DNA of 64,000 nt from Acidimicrobiales bacterium (GTDB lineage: Bacteria; Actinomycetota; Acidimicrobiia; Acidimicrobiales; Aldehydirespiratoraceae), in assembly GCA_033344915.1 (NCBI GenBank), contig JAWPML010000001.1, positions 2,352,369-2,416,368 of the forward strand, given 5' to 3'. This document shows positions 35,504-45,032 of the stretch, piece by piece. The translations under genes and the position numbers were made by a program. Each line of letters opens with the position of its first letter. Within the stretch, counting starts at the first letter, position 1. The notes below the pieces were generated by a model. The model was not told the DNA's origin. It saw only the letters and a list, made by a program, of their open reading frames with translations, and made no database searches.

Positions 35504-37818
35504 CCGACGCCCTCACCGGTCTGACGACGGCCGAGGTCGATGAGCGGGTCGCGGCCGGACGGGTCAACAACGTGCCCGACGCGCCGGTCCGCACGTTCCC
35601 CGAGATCGTGCGGGCCAACGTGCTCACGCCGGTCAACGGGATCATCGGCACCCTGTTCGTCCTGATCCTCGTGGCCGGCTTTCCCGCCGATGCCCTCTTC
35701 GCCGGCGTCGTCGTGTCCAACAGCGTCATCGGCATCGCCCAGGAGGTGCAGGCCCGGCGCACCCTCAACGCCCTCGCCGTGCTGTCAGCACCCCGCGCCC
35801 GGGTGCGCCGCAACGGCGACGCCGAGGAGATCGGGGTGAGCGGCGTCGTCGAGGACGACCTGCTCGAACTCGAACCGGGCGACCAGATCGTGGTGGACGG
35901 CGTGATCGCCGCCGCCCACGGGCTCGAGGTCGACGAATCGCTGCTGACCGGCGAAGCCGACCCGGTGGACAAGGCCATCGGCGACGAGGTGCTCTCCGGC
36001 TCCTTCGTCTCGGCCGGCTCCGGCGCCTACCGGGCGACGAGTGTCGGCGCGGACTCCTACGCCGCGAAGCTCGCGGACGAAGCGCGGCGCTTCGAGCTGG
36101 CCGGCAGCGAGCTGCGCCGCGGCGTCAACACCATCCTGCGCTGGCTCCAGATCATCATCCCGCCCGCCGCCGCGCTCCTCCTGCTTCGCCAGCTCGACAC
36201 CGAGGACCGTTGGCAGGAGGCCCTCCAGGCCACCGTCGCTGCCGCGGTGGCGATGGTGCCCGACGGCCTCGTGCTGCTCACCAGCCTCAGCTTCATCACC
36301 GGCGTGATCGCGCTGGCCCGTCGCAAGGCGCTCGCCAAGGAACTGGCGTCGGTCGAGCTCCTGGCGCGGGTCGACACCCTTTGTCTCGACAAGACCGGCA
36401 CGATCACCACCGGCGAGATCTCGCTCGGCCGGGTCGAGCCGCTCGGGGACTTCACGGCCGAGGACGCCGCCGCCGCGCTCGGCGCGCTCGGCGCCGCGGA
36501 TCCCACGCCCAACGCCACCCTCGCCGCGATCGTCGGCGGCCACGCCGATCCCGGATGGTCGGCTCGCGAGAGCCTGCCGTTCTCGTCGGCTCGCAAGTGG
36601 GCCGGGGCCGAGTTCGCCGAGCAGGGTGTCTACTACCTCGGCGCACCGGACATCCTCTTCGACGACGACGACATCGACGCCCGGGCCCGCGCCGACGCGG
36701 CTTCGGCCGCCGGCACCCGGGTGCTGCTCGTCACCCGCGCCGACGGCTCGTGGCTCGGCGAGGAGCTGCCGGAGCAGCGCCATCCGGTCGCCCTCGTGCA
36801 TCTGGAGGACACCGTGCGGGAGGACGCGCCCGAGATCCTGGCCTTCTTCCGCGACCAGGGCGTCGACCTGAAAGTGATCTCCGGCGACAACGCAGCCACC
36901 GTCGCCGCTGTCGCCCAGCGGGCCGGCATCCACGGCGCCGACCGCTTCGTCGATGCTCGCTCCCTGCCCGCCGACGGCGAGGGACTCGGCGACGCGCTGG
37001 AGTCGACCACCGTGTTCGGCCGGGTGACGCCCCACCAGAAGCGGGCGATGGTCCACGCTCTCCAGGCCCGCGGCCGCACCGTCGCGATGACGGGGGACGG
37101 CGTGAACGACGTCCTCGCGTTGAAGGACGCCGACATGGGCATCGCGATGGGCGCGGGCTCCTCGTCCACCCGCGCCGTCGCCCAGCTCGTGCTGCTCGAC
37201 AACAAGTTCGCCACGCTGCCGCGGGTGCTCGCCGAGGGTCGGCGGGTCATCAACAACATCGAGCGGGTCGCCAACCTCTTCATCACGAAGGCCGCCTATG
37301 CGGTACTGCTCACCGCGCTGGTGGGCATCGCCGGTTCCCCGTTCCCGTTCCTGCCGCGCCAGCTCACCCTCATCGGCACGTTCTCGATCGGCGTCCCCGG
37401 CTTCTTCCTGGCCCTCGCCCCCAACCACTCCCTCGTGCGACCCGGGTTCCTCACCCGCGTGCTGCGGTTCTCGATCCCCGCGGGGATCGTCGCGGGCGGC
37501 GTCACCTACGGGCTCTACGAGATCGTGCGGCGACGCGAGGGGGTCGACCTCGCCGAGGCCCGGACTGCGGCCACCGCCACGCTGCTGCTGCTCGGCCTCG
37601 TGATCCTCGTGATGATCAGCCGGCCGCTGAAGCCGTGGAAGCTCGGGCTCGCGGCAGCCATGGCTGCGTGCTACATGCTGGTGATGATCTGGCCCTTCGC
37701 CCGCGACTACTTCGAGCTCGACCTCCCCGAGGCGGGGGCGCTCGGACTCGTGGCCGCCGCCGGCGTCATCGGTGGCGCCGGCATCGTGGCCACCACGCGG
37801 TTGTTCTCCCCCGACTGA
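35500..37818 (+). CDS. ctpE: P-type cation-transporting ATPase, CtpE-like
   Basis: 772 residues. It has the actuator motif LLTGEADPVDK, the phosphorylation motif CLDKTGTITTGE (Asp-297), the hinge MTGDGVNDVLALKDADMG and a 10-helix layout. The fourth membrane helix reads AMVPDGLVLLTS, and the whole sequence resembles mycobacterial CtpE, reported to transport calcium. It lacks N-terminal heavy-metal-binding domains. The ion specificity is inferred by similarity from memory. GTG start overlapping the NUDIX stop. Confidence 0.85.
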   Translation: MTDALTGLTTAEVDERVAAGRVNNVPDAPVRTFPEIVRANVLTPVNGIIGTLFVLILVAGFPADALFAGVVVSNSVIGIAQEVQARRTLNALAVLSAPRARVRRNGDAEEIGVSGVVEDDLLELEPGDQIVVDGVIAAAHGLEVDESLLTGEADPVDKAIGDEVLSGSFVSAGSGAYRATSVGADSYAAKLADEARRFELAGSELRRGVNTILRWLQIIIPPAAALLLLRQLDTEDRWQEALQATVAAAVAMVPDGLVLLTSLSFITGVIALARRKALAKELASVELLARVDTLCLDKTGTITTGEISLGRVEPLGDFTAEDAAAALGALGAADPTPNATLAAIVGGHADPGWSARESLPFSSARKWAGAEFAEQGVYYLGAPDILFDDDDIDARARADAASAAGTRVLLVTRADGSWLGEELPEQRHPVALVHLEDTVREDAPEILAFFRDQGVDLKVISGDNAATVAAVAQRAGIHGADRFVDARSLPADGEGLGDALESTTVFGRVTPHQKRAMVHALQARGRTVAMTGDGVNDVLALKDADMGIAMGAGSSSTRAVAQLVLLDNKFATLPRVLAEGRRVINNIERVANLFITKAAYAVLLTALVGIAGSPFPFLPRQLTLIGTFSIGVPGFFLALAPNHSLVRPGFLTRVLRFSIPAGIVAGGVTYGLYEIVRRREGVDLAEARTAATATLLLLGLVILVMISRPLKPWKLGLAAAMAACYMLVMIWPFARDYFELDLPEAGALGLVAAAGVIGGAGIVATTRLFSPD

Positions 37819-37839
37819 CGCGGCGTAGGGTCAGCGATC

Positions 37840-38679
37840 ATGACCGCCCGACTCGCCGGCCGCCGCGCCATCGTGACCGGGGCGAGCCGGGGCATCGGCG
37901 CCGGTATCGCCGAACGGCTCGCGGCCGAGGGCGCGGCGCTGACGCTCGTCGCCCGAACCCTGGACCGGCATCCCACGCTGCCCGGTTCGCTGAACGAGAC
38001 GGCCGAGCGCTGCCGCGCCCTCGGCGCGGCCGTCACGACGATCGTCGCCGACCTCAGCGACGAGGACGCCCGCGCCCGCGTGATCCCCGATGCCGCCGAC
38101 GCGATGGGGGGACCCGTCGACGTGCTCGTGAACAACGCGGCGGCCGCGATCTACCAGCCGCTCCACACCTACCCGCTGAAGCGGCGCCGCCTCATGGTGG
38201 AGATGAACGTCCACGCCCCGCTCGACCTCGCCCAGGCCGCCCTGCCGGCGATGGCCGAAGCCGGCGAGGGGTGGATCGTCAACCTCTCGAGCGGCTCGGT
38301 CGCCCCTCCTCCCGGCCCGCCCTACGACCTGGGCGGCGTGCGGGGCACGTTCGGCTTCTACGCCGCGACCAAGGCGATGCTCAACCGGCTCACGCAGGCG
38401 ATGGCCGCCGAATGGCACGACCGCGGCGTGCGGGTGAACACGGTCGAGCCGCGCGCGGCCGTGCTGTCCGCGGGGGCCGACGAGCTCGTCGGCCACCAGC
38501 TCGCCGAGGACCAGATCGAGTCGATGGAGGCCATGTGCGAGGCCGTGCTGTGGCTGTGCGACTGCCGGGCCGACCACACCGGCCAGGTCGAGGTCAGCCT
38601 CGACCTGCTGACCCGTGAATCCGTGACGCCGATGAACCTCCAGGGCACGGCACCGCACCCCGGAGGCTTCCGTCGATGA
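37840..38679 (+). CDS. Short-chain dehydrogenase/reductase
   Basis: 279 residues with a Rossmann N-terminus VTGASRGIGAGIAERL, a NNAAAAIYQP segment, the catalytic Ser in NLSSGS and YxxxK in FYAATKAML. NAD(P)-dependent oxidoreductase of unknown substrate. It overlaps the enoyl-CoA hydratase gene (ATGA), so a role in the same acyl-CoA or ring-degradation route is plausible. Confidence 0.9.
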   Translation: MTARLAGRRAIVTGASRGIGAGIAERLAAEGAALTLVARTLDRHPTLPGSLNETAERCRALGAAVTTIVADLSDEDARARVIPDAADAMGGPVDVLVNNAAAAIYQPLHTYPLKRRRLMVEMNVHAPLDLAQAALPAMAEAGEGWIVNLSSGSVAPPPGPPYDLGGVRGTFGFYAATKAMLNRLTQAMAAEWHDRGVRVNTVEPRAAVLSAGADELVGHQLAEDQIESMEAMCEAVLWLCDCRADHTGQVEVSLDLLTRESVTPMNLQGTAPHPGGFRR

Positions 38680-39518
38680 CCGACGTCTCCGGCCTCGACG
38701 CCGAGTTCGAGGACCTGCGGGTCGAGGTCGACGGTCAGGTCGCGATCCTCACGCTCGACCGGCCCGACTCGATGAACGCGTTCTCCGGTGCGATGGGGCG
38801 AAGCCTGACCGCGGCCCTACGCGCCGCCGACCGCGACGACGCGATCCGCGTCGTCGTGATCACGGGCGCGGGACGGGCCTTCTGTGCCGGCGCGGACTTC
38901 TCCGGCGGGTCCGCCGTGTTCGGGGCACCGACGAAGGAGACGTTCTCGTCGGATCCGCTCGACGACTTCCACCCCTGGGACGTGCGCAAGCCGGTGATCG
39001 CCGCCGTCAACGGCCACGCGGTCGGACTCGGGATGACGATGACCCTCCAGTGCGACATCCGCATCGTCGCGGCCGAAGCGAAGCTGGGGATCGTCCAGGT
39101 CCGGCGGGGCATCCTGCCCGACCTCCACTCCCACTGGACCCTCCCCCGGCTCGTGGGGCACGCCCGCGCCGCCGAGATCCTGCTCACCGGACGGATGTTC
39201 CGCGGCACGGACGCGGGCGACTGGGGAATCGCCACCGAAGTGCTCCCCGCCGAGGACGTGCTGCCCCGCGCGCTCGAGCTCGCCCACGAGCTCGCGACCC
39301 ACACCGCACCGATCTCGGTCGCCGCCTCGAAGCGGCTGCTCTGGATGTCGAGCCCCGGGCCCGAACGGATCAACGAACTGGAGCGCGACATCCATCTGCA
39401 CCTGATGGGCACGTCCGACTCCCGCGAGGGTGTGACGGCCTTCATGGAGAAGCGCGATCCCGAGTGGTCCCTGACGCTGAGCGAGGATTGGCCCGAATGG
39501 CTCGACGAACTGCCCTGA
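38676..39518 (+). CDS. Enoyl-CoA hydratase/isomerase family protein
   Basis: 280 residues of the crotonase fold. The CoA-binding and oxyanion loops are GRAFCAGADFSGG (~68-80) and NGHAVGLGMTMTLQCDIRI (~112-130). The following helix carries GILPDLHSHWTLPRLVG. Likely hydrates or isomerises an enoyl-CoA. It overlaps the next frame by 22 bp. Confidence 0.9.
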   Translation: MTDVSGLDAEFEDLRVEVDGQVAILTLDRPDSMNAFSGAMGRSLTAALRAADRDDAIRVVVITGAGRAFCAGADFSGGSAVFGAPTKETFSSDPLDDFHPWDVRKPVIAAVNGHAVGLGMTMTLQCDIRIVAAEAKLGIVQVRRGILPDLHSHWTLPRLVGHARAAEILLTGRMFRGTDAGDWGIATEVLPAEDVLPRALELAHELATHTAPISVAASKRLLWMSSPGPERINELERDIHLHLMGTSDSREGVTAFMEKRDPEWSLTLSEDWPEWLDELP

Positions 39519-40162
39519 TCGTCGGCGCGGGCGACCCCGCGACGTCGGTGGCCGCCGGCCTCACCGCGCTCGACTGGACCGTCCATCACCTCGACGACGA
39601 CTCGCTCCCGTGGACGGACGCGACGGTTGCCGGCGAGGTCGGCGACGACCCGCTCGACCTGGTCGTCCACGCGCGCTATCCGGCCGCGAGCCGTCGCCGG
39701 GCCGAGCTCACCACCCTGTCCGCCGAGGACTGGCACGCCGCGGCCGACGAGCCGCTCGAAGCCGCCATCCGTCTCGCCCGCGGCGCCCACGGCCCGCTGG
39801 CCGCCGCGTCGGGCACGCTCGTTTTCCTGGTGCCGCTGATGGCGTCGGCCGGCGGGGAGGGATTCGCCCCGTTCGCCACCGCGGCGGAGGGCGCCCGGTT
39901 GTTGGCGAAGTCGCTCGCCAAGACGTGGGGCGACGACCGCATCCGGGTTCATGCCCTCACCCTCGACCCGGCCGCGTTCCTCGATCCGGCCGACGCGGCC
40001 GGCATGGCCGAGGCCAATGCGCTGCACGATCCACCCCTGGGGCGCGTGCCCGATCTGCACGACGACGTCGCACCCGTCATCGACGTCCTCACCCGGGGCG
40101 AGACGGCGGCCCTGACCGGCGCCTCGCTCGTGGTCGACGGCGGACTCTGGATGCCCGGATGA
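39497..40162 (+). CDS. Degenerate SDR-fold protein lacking catalytic Tyr/Lys
   Basis: 221 residues from the ATG at 39497. It has the Rossmann start LIVGAGDPATSVAAGL and the SDR C-terminus LTGASLVVDGGLWMPG. The region equivalent to YxxxK reads PFATAAEGARLLAKSLAKTW, so the Tyr and the Lys are both replaced (Phe, Glu). The NAG motif is also absent. It is probably a non-catalytic SDR homolog that could pair with the SDR encoded immediately downstream (ATGA overlap). Confidence 0.78.
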   Translation: MARRTALIVGAGDPATSVAAGLTALDWTVHHLDDDSLPWTDATVAGEVGDDPLDLVVHARYPAASRRRAELTTLSAEDWHAAADEPLEAAIRLARGAHGPLAAASGTLVFLVPLMASAGGEGFAPFATAAEGARLLAKSLAKTWGDDRIRVHALTLDPAAFLDPADAAGMAEANALHDPPLGRVPDLHDDVAPVIDVLTRGETAALTGASLVVDGGLWMPG

Positions 40163-40956
40163 GCGAGACCCCCACACCCCGCACCGCCGACCTCGGCGGA
40201 CTCCTCACCGGCCGCGTCGCGATCGTGACCGGGGCCGGCCAGGGGGTCGGCCAGGGCATCGCCGAAGCGCTCGCCGCCGCCGGCGCCGCGGTCGTCATCG
40301 CCGCTCGACGCACGGAGACGGGCGAGCCCGTGGCCGCCGGCATCCGCGACCGCGGCGGCGACGCAATCTGTGTGCGCTGCGACGTGGGCGTCGGGGCCGA
40401 CGTCGAGGACGCAGTCGCCGCCACCGTCGAGCGCTACGGCCGGCTCGACATCATGGTCCACAACGCCGTGTCGCCCCCCGGCCCACCCCGCCCGCTCGAG
40501 GAGATCGACGACGACACGATCGCGGCCCAGATCGCGACGACGACCACCGCGAGCTTCCATTGCGCCCGCGCCGCGTTCCCCCACCTCGCCGTCGACGACG
40601 GCACCCTGATCCTGCTGACCAGCCCGGCCGGCATCGAGGGCAGCGGCCATCTTCCGCTCTACGGCTGCGTGAAGGGCGCCCAGCGGGGGCTGCTCAAGAG
40701 CCTGGCTCGCGAGTGGGGCCCGTCCGGCGTGCGGGTCAACGCGATCGCGCCGGTGGCGTGGACCCCCGCGATGGACGTCGCGACCGCGGCGAACCCCACC
40801 CTCGAAGCGCGCCTCCGGGGCCGAACCCCCTTGCAGCGCATCGGTGAGCCCGCGGCCGACATCGGGCCGGTCGCCGTGTTCCTGGCGTCGCCGATGGCCC
40901 GACACATGACCGGTCAGACACTGGCCGTCGACGGCGGCCGCTACCTCGGGCTGTGA
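40159..40956 (+). CDS. Short-chain dehydrogenase/reductase
   Basis: 265 residues. It has the cofactor motif VTGAGQGVGQGIAEAL, HNAV in place of NNAG, Ser in LLTSPAG and the catalytic LYGCVKGAQ (YxxxK). The C-terminus TGQTLAVDGGRYLGL is standard for FabG-like SDRs. ATGA and GTGA overlaps on both sides tie it to the pseudo-SDR and the kinase-like gene. Confidence 0.9.
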   Translation: MSETPTPRTADLGGLLTGRVAIVTGAGQGVGQGIAEALAAAGAAVVIAARRTETGEPVAAGIRDRGGDAICVRCDVGVGADVEDAVAATVERYGRLDIMVHNAVSPPGPPRPLEEIDDDTIAAQIATTTTASFHCARAAFPHLAVDDGTLILLTSPAGIEGSGHLPLYGCVKGAQRGLLKSLAREWGPSGVRVNAIAPVAWTPAMDVATAANPTLEARLRGRTPLQRIGEPAADIGPVAVFLASPMARHMTGQTLAVDGGRYLGL

Positions 40957-41849
40957 GCGAGACCGTCCACCTCCTCGTGAGTCCCGACGCCGGCCGGGGG
41001 CGGGCGGGTGGCGCTCGCGAGACGGTCCTGCGCGAGCTGGCGGCGGCCGACGTCGAGGTGATCGACATCACCGGCGCGGACGCCGACGGCAGCCGCGCCG
41101 CGGCAGCCGACGTGGTGGCCGCGGGCGCGACCCGGGTCGTGGTGGTCGGCGGCGACGGCCTCGTGCATCTCGCCGTGCAGGCGGTTGCGACCAGCGACAC
41201 CGCCCTGGGCGTGGTCCCGGTCGGCACGGGCAACGACTTCGCCCGCGGCGTCGACGGGGTCGGCGACGACGACCTCCGCGCCTCGGTCCGGGCCGCGCTC
41301 GGGCCGCCCGGGCCGATCGACGCCATCCGGACCGATCACGGGTGGGTCGCCTCCGTCGCCACCGCCGGCTTCTCCGGCGACGTCAACGGCCGCGCGAACC
41401 GGCTGCGGTTCCCACGGGGGCCGTCGCGCTACACCGTGGCCACGGTCGCCGAACTCCCCGGGCTGCGCACCCACGAGATCACGGTCACGGTCGACGGCGA
41501 GACGTTCACCACGCCGGCGGCGCTGCTCGCGGTCGCCAACACCGGCTGGTTCGGCGGCGGTATGCACATCTGCCCGGACGCGGACCCTGCGGACGGCCTG
41601 CTCGAGATGACCGTCGTCGCCGACGTCGGGCGGCTCGAGCTCCTGCGGTTCTTCCGCCTCGTGTTCAGCGGCCGCCACCTGGAACACCCGAAGGTCCACA
41701 CGCACCGGGGCCGAGAGATCCGCGTCGACGCCGGGGATCTCGCGTTCTGGGGCGACGGCGAACCGCTCGGACGGGCGCCGACGACCATGACCGCCGAGCC
41801 CGGCGCCCTGCTCCTCGCGGGCGCCGTCGGACAGCCGCGCGACGACTGA
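40953..41849 (+). CDS. Diacylglycerol/lipid kinase-like protein
   Basis: 298 residues from a GTG start. The DAGK catalytic domain shows VSPDAGRGRAGG (phosphate loop), VVVGGDGLVHLAVQAV and GVVPVGTGNDFARGV, the fingerprint of the YegS/DgkB family. The C-terminal beta domain has NTGWFGGGMHICPDADPADG. It phosphorylates a lipid such as diacylglycerol, sphingoid or a phosphatidylinositol precursor; the substrate is not decidable. Last gene of the coupled series. Confidence 0.92.
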   Translation: MSETVHLLVSPDAGRGRAGGARETVLRELAAADVEVIDITGADADGSRAAAADVVAAGATRVVVVGGDGLVHLAVQAVATSDTALGVVPVGTGNDFARGVDGVGDDDLRASVRAALGPPGPIDAIRTDHGWVASVATAGFSGDVNGRANRLRFPRGPSRYTVATVAELPGLRTHEITVTVDGETFTTPAALLAVANTGWFGGGMHICPDADPADGLLEMTVVADVGRLELLRFFRLVFSGRHLEHPKVHTHRGREIRVDAGDLAFWGDGEPLGRAPTTMTAEPGALLLAGAVGQPRDD

Positions 41850-41855
41850 CGCGGG

Positions 41856-43589
41856 TCAGCCCGGCCACTCGGCCCGGCTGAGCCCCTCCGACTCGTTCAT
41901 CCACACCACGGCGGTCGCCGCGCCGAGGAGCTGGCGACGCTCGTTCAGACCGAGCCCGCCGAAACGGGCGGCCGCCGCCCGCACCCGGTCCTGATCGATC
42001 ACATCGAACGCGGGCGAGTACGGATTCTCGTCGAGGATCTCCGTCACCGCGCTGCCCCAGTCGTCGCCCCGATGGCTGAAGAGCTCACCACCGACGGGCG
42101 CGCCGACCGGCGGTGTCGCTTCGACACGAGGCACCGGCCGGACGTTCCAGTGGCCCTTGGTGAGCGGGTGGTCGAGCAGGTCGTGCGACACGGCGCTGAT
42201 GATCGGCACGTGGATCGGCTCGGTCGAGCGGAACGCCCGGCCCCTCGACCACGCGTAGCGGACGCCGGTGTGGGGGATCGCGGCATAGACCCGGGGCGGG
42301 CCGGCGAGGGGACGGGGCGAGATCCATCGATTGCGGTTGCACGCCTCGTACAACTCGTGGAGTTCGGACACGTCATCGGTGAAGTCGAGACCGGCGACGA
42401 AACGCTCGCGATCCTCCTCTTCGAACTGGCGGGCCAGGTCGGGCACGACGAAGTCGCCCCGCCCGAACGGGTTCCAGGCGAACCGAGCCAGAGCCTCGTC
42501 CAGATCGCCCGGATCGTCGTCGGCGATCGGGGCGCCTCGCATGATCTCGCCGGCGTGCGACGCGATCGCGAGGCGGCGGTCAGGGCTCGCATGGCTCGTG
42601 TCGAACGCGCTGCTCAGACCATCGGTGCGCTCGGCCTGGGCCCGGATCCGATCGACCAGACCGAGCGAGCGCGGTTCGAGCGGCGGCAGCGTCGCCGCCA
42701 GGTCGAAGCGCCCGACGATTCCCGCGGCGATGCGGGTGTCGGCGTTCTCGACGAGCCCACGGGTGATGACGTTGACGTCCGCAAGGAGACCCGCACCCAT
42801 CGTCACGGCGAGGAGCAGGCGGGTGTCCTTGCCGCCGGTCAGGTCGAGGACCGGCGGTTCCGGAGCCGAATCGATGGCGAATCGGACGGCGGCGACCATC
42901 TCCTCGGTGGTTTCCCGCAACGTGGGTTCACGCCCCGGCACCGCGGCGAGGTAGTGCCGCTCCGGTGCTTCGACCCGCGCCCCGTCGGGCGGGAAGTGCA
43001 CGGTGTGGCCCTGCGGGAGGAAGGCGACGTCGCAGAACCCCGTACGGGTGCCGATCGGGATGCCGGCCCACGCCACGAACGCAGCCAGCTCGGGATCACG
43101 ACGCTCGGGTGTGCCGCGGTGAGCGGCCAGCACCTCGGCGACGGCGCGGCTGCGGTTGCCGACGACGGTGAGCGAGCCGGCCGACGCGATGTACAACGCC
43201 TCGAACGCGAACGGGTCGGCGATCGCGAACCCGTCGGCGGCGCCGAGCGACGCGATCGTGTAGTGGCCGGCAAGCTCCGTCGCCGCGTCGGTACCCGTGA
43301 TCGTGGTGGCGATCTCGTCCACGACGACGCGACCCGAGGCCCAGCGACCGAGCCGGGGTCGCGGTCGGCCGGAACAGACGACCATCCGCTCCGGCGTCGC
43401 CCGTGCCGGCGGCGGCTCGCCGGCGGGGGCCCAGGACGTGAGACGCCGGCTTCCGTCCGGACTCGACCAGCACACCGGCGAGGCGGGCGGGTACGGCAGC
43501 CAGGACGGATCACGCCGGGCGAAGAGACGTTGAACCTCGCTCCGGAGCGGCACGCCGCCCGCGGCGACCGCCGCGACCCAGATCGACAC
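41856..43589 (-). CDS. Asparagine-synthase-like (AsnB-fold) protein
   Basis: 577 residues from a GTG start. The N-terminal half resembles a glutaminase-type beta domain without an N-terminal catalytic Cys. The C-terminal half has the ATP-pyrophosphatase loop LDLTGGKDTRLLL (about 248-260), a variant of SGGxDS. The late segment PIHVPIISAVSHDLLDHPLTKG fits the family. It is likely an amidotransferase-like or adenylating enzyme for peptide or sugar modification rather than housekeeping asparagine synthesis. Convergent with the kinase-like gene, 6 bp apart. Confidence 0.75.
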   Translation of the reverse strand: MSIWVAAVAAGGVPLRSEVQRLFARRDPSWLPYPPASPVCWSSPDGSRRLTSWAPAGEPPPARATPERMVVCSGRPRPRLGRWASGRVVVDEIATTITGTDAATELAGHYTIASLGAADGFAIADPFAFEALYIASAGSLTVVGNRSRAVAEVLAAHRGTPERRDPELAAFVAWAGIPIGTRTGFCDVAFLPQGHTVHFPPDGARVEAPERHYLAAVPGREPTLRETTEEMVAAVRFAIDSAPEPPVLDLTGGKDTRLLLAVTMGAGLLADVNVITRGLVENADTRIAAGIVGRFDLAATLPPLEPRSLGLVDRIRAQAERTDGLSSAFDTSHASPDRRLAIASHAGEIMRGAPIADDDPGDLDEALARFAWNPFGRGDFVVPDLARQFEEEDRERFVAGLDFTDDVSELHELYEACNRNRWISPRPLAGPPRVYAAIPHTGVRYAWSRGRAFRSTEPIHVPIISAVSHDLLDHPLTKGHWNVRPVPRVEATPPVGAPVGGELFSHRGDDWGSAVTEILDENPYSPAFDVIDQDRVRAAAARFGGLGLNERRQLLGAATAVVWMNESEGLSRAEWPG

Positions 43590-43650
43590 GATCAGCCCGG
43601 ACTGGACCGGAGGAACGCGCGGTGGCGTGTGGCTCGTGGGGCGTGAGGTC

Positions 43651-44103
43651 TCACGCGAACAGGGTTACCGCACTCTCCCGACCGAGGAAAGCCTCGGCTT
43701 CGGGCGTGAGCCCGATGGCCGGGTCGTAGTCGACCCCCATCGCCTTGCTCACGATCTTGCCGCGTCCGAAGATCGCCTCGACCCAGCGGCGGTACTCGTC
43801 GGTCCCGGGCTGCAGGACCCGCCCCTCGACGTCGCGCCACTCGCCCTTCACACAGAGGCGCGCGGGGTGACCGTCGGTGAAGTTCCGCCACCAGTTCCGT
43901 TCGGGCGCGATCGACGTCGAGACGACCACGGCCCCGTCGAGGTCGTGATAGCCGACCGGGAGCCGGAAGCGGCGTCCACTCCGTCGCCCCTCGTACTCGA
44001 TGACGCAGAGTCCCGCGCTGAGCAGCCGGTGCGCCCGCGACGTGAGGACGCGGATCATCAGCGGATTCGTCCGGTCGAAGAACCGCAGCATCGCCCGCTT
44101 CAC
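43651..44103 (-). CDS. Nitroreductase-family deazaflavin (F420)-dependent oxidoreductase
   Basis: 150 residues. The GTG at 44103 overlaps the FGE stop (GTGA) and is preferred; an ATG at 44091 is the alternative. The core EYEGRRSGRRFRLPVGYH, then SIAPERNWWRNFTDG and LCVKGEWRDVEGRV, is the DUF385/F420-binding split-barrel signature common in actinobacteria. It would reduce a substrate with F420H2 or bind related cofactors. Confidence 0.85.
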   Translation of the reverse strand: MKRAMLRFFDRTNPLMIRVLTSRAHRLLSAGLCVIEYEGRRSGRRFRLPVGYHDLDGAVVVSTSIAPERNWWRNFTDGHPARLCVKGEWRDVEGRVLQPGTDEYRRWVEAIFGRGKIVSKAMGVDYDPAIGLTPEAEAFLGRESAVTLFA

Positions 44104-44975
44104 GACGCCACCCGGAAGCCCATGTTGCCGGTCGAGGTGTCGAAGGTGTTCGACGATCGGGCGCCGACCCGGTAGCGGTTGCAGTAGCTGTCGTGGCAGA
44201 GGTAGGAGCCACCCTTGATCACCTTGTGGTCCGGACGCCCGTCGAAGTCGTCGGCGCACCACTCCCACACGTTGCCGGCGACGTCGTGCAGGCCGAAGCC
44301 GTTGGACGGGTAGGTGGCGACGGGCGACGTGCCGTACCAGCCGTCGTCGAGCGTGTTGTCGGTCGGGAACGTGCCCTGCCAGATGTTGCAGTGTGACTCG
44401 CCGCCCGGCGTGAGCTCGTCGCCCCAGGCGAAGGTGGCCTGGTCGAGTCCGCCCCGCGCCGCTCGTTCCCACTCGGTCTCGGTGGGCAGCCGGCCACCGA
44501 CCCAGGCCGCGTACGCGGCGGCCTCCTGCCAGGTGACGTGGACGACCGGATGGTCACCGAGGCCGGCCAGGTCGCTCTGCGGGCCGAACGGGTGTCGCCA
44601 GTCCGCCCCCTCGACCGCCCGCCACCATTCGGCGCCGACCACGCCGCGCGTCGGCGGGAAGTCGTCCGGCAGGAGCCCGCCGAAGACGAACGACCATCCC
44701 TCGGACTCGGCGAATGTCGTGAGACCGGTCGCATCGACGAAGTGGGCGAAATCGTCGTTGGTGACGGGTGTGAGGGCGATTGCGTAGTCGGCGGTGGTGG
44801 CCTCGCGGACCGGACCCTCCCGGTCCGCGGGGAACCGGCCGTGGTCCGTGCCCATGCGGAACGAGCCCGCCTCGACCGCAGCCATCGCCGGCAGCGATCC
44901 GGCCGGCGAGTACGCGACGGTTTCCGGCGCGGCACCGCCGTCGCGGGAGGGCGCGCAGCAGGGTTCGTCGTTCAC
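44100..44975 (-). CDS. Formylglycine-generating enzyme (SUMF1/FGE)
   Basis: 291 residues. The family hallmarks are present: RMGTDHGRFPADREGPV, RLPTETEWERAARGG, GNVWEWCADDF and KGGSYLCHDSYCNRYRVGAR. Both active-site cysteines (Cys-260 and Cys-265) that bind copper are present, so it should be a true FGE that converts a sulfatase Cys to formylglycine rather than a mere FGE-fold protein. No sulfatase gene is in the window. The short N-terminus NDEPCCAPS is typical of bacterial FGEs. Confidence 0.9.
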   Translation of the reverse strand: MNDEPCCAPSRDGGAAPETVAYSPAGSLPAMAAVEAGSFRMGTDHGRFPADREGPVREATTADYAIALTPVTNDDFAHFVDATGLTTFAESEGWSFVFGGLLPDDFPPTRGVVGAEWWRAVEGADWRHPFGPQSDLAGLGDHPVVHVTWQEAAAYAAWVGGRLPTETEWERAARGGLDQATFAWGDELTPGGESHCNIWQGTFPTDNTLDDGWYGTSPVATYPSNGFGLHDVAGNVWEWCADDFDGRPDHKVIKGGSYLCHDSYCNRYRVGARSSNTFDTSTGNMGFRVAS

Positions 44976-45032
44976 GACACCATCATCGCATCGCCCGCCC
45001 GGGGAGCAGGAATGTGACGAGCGGGAACGGGA

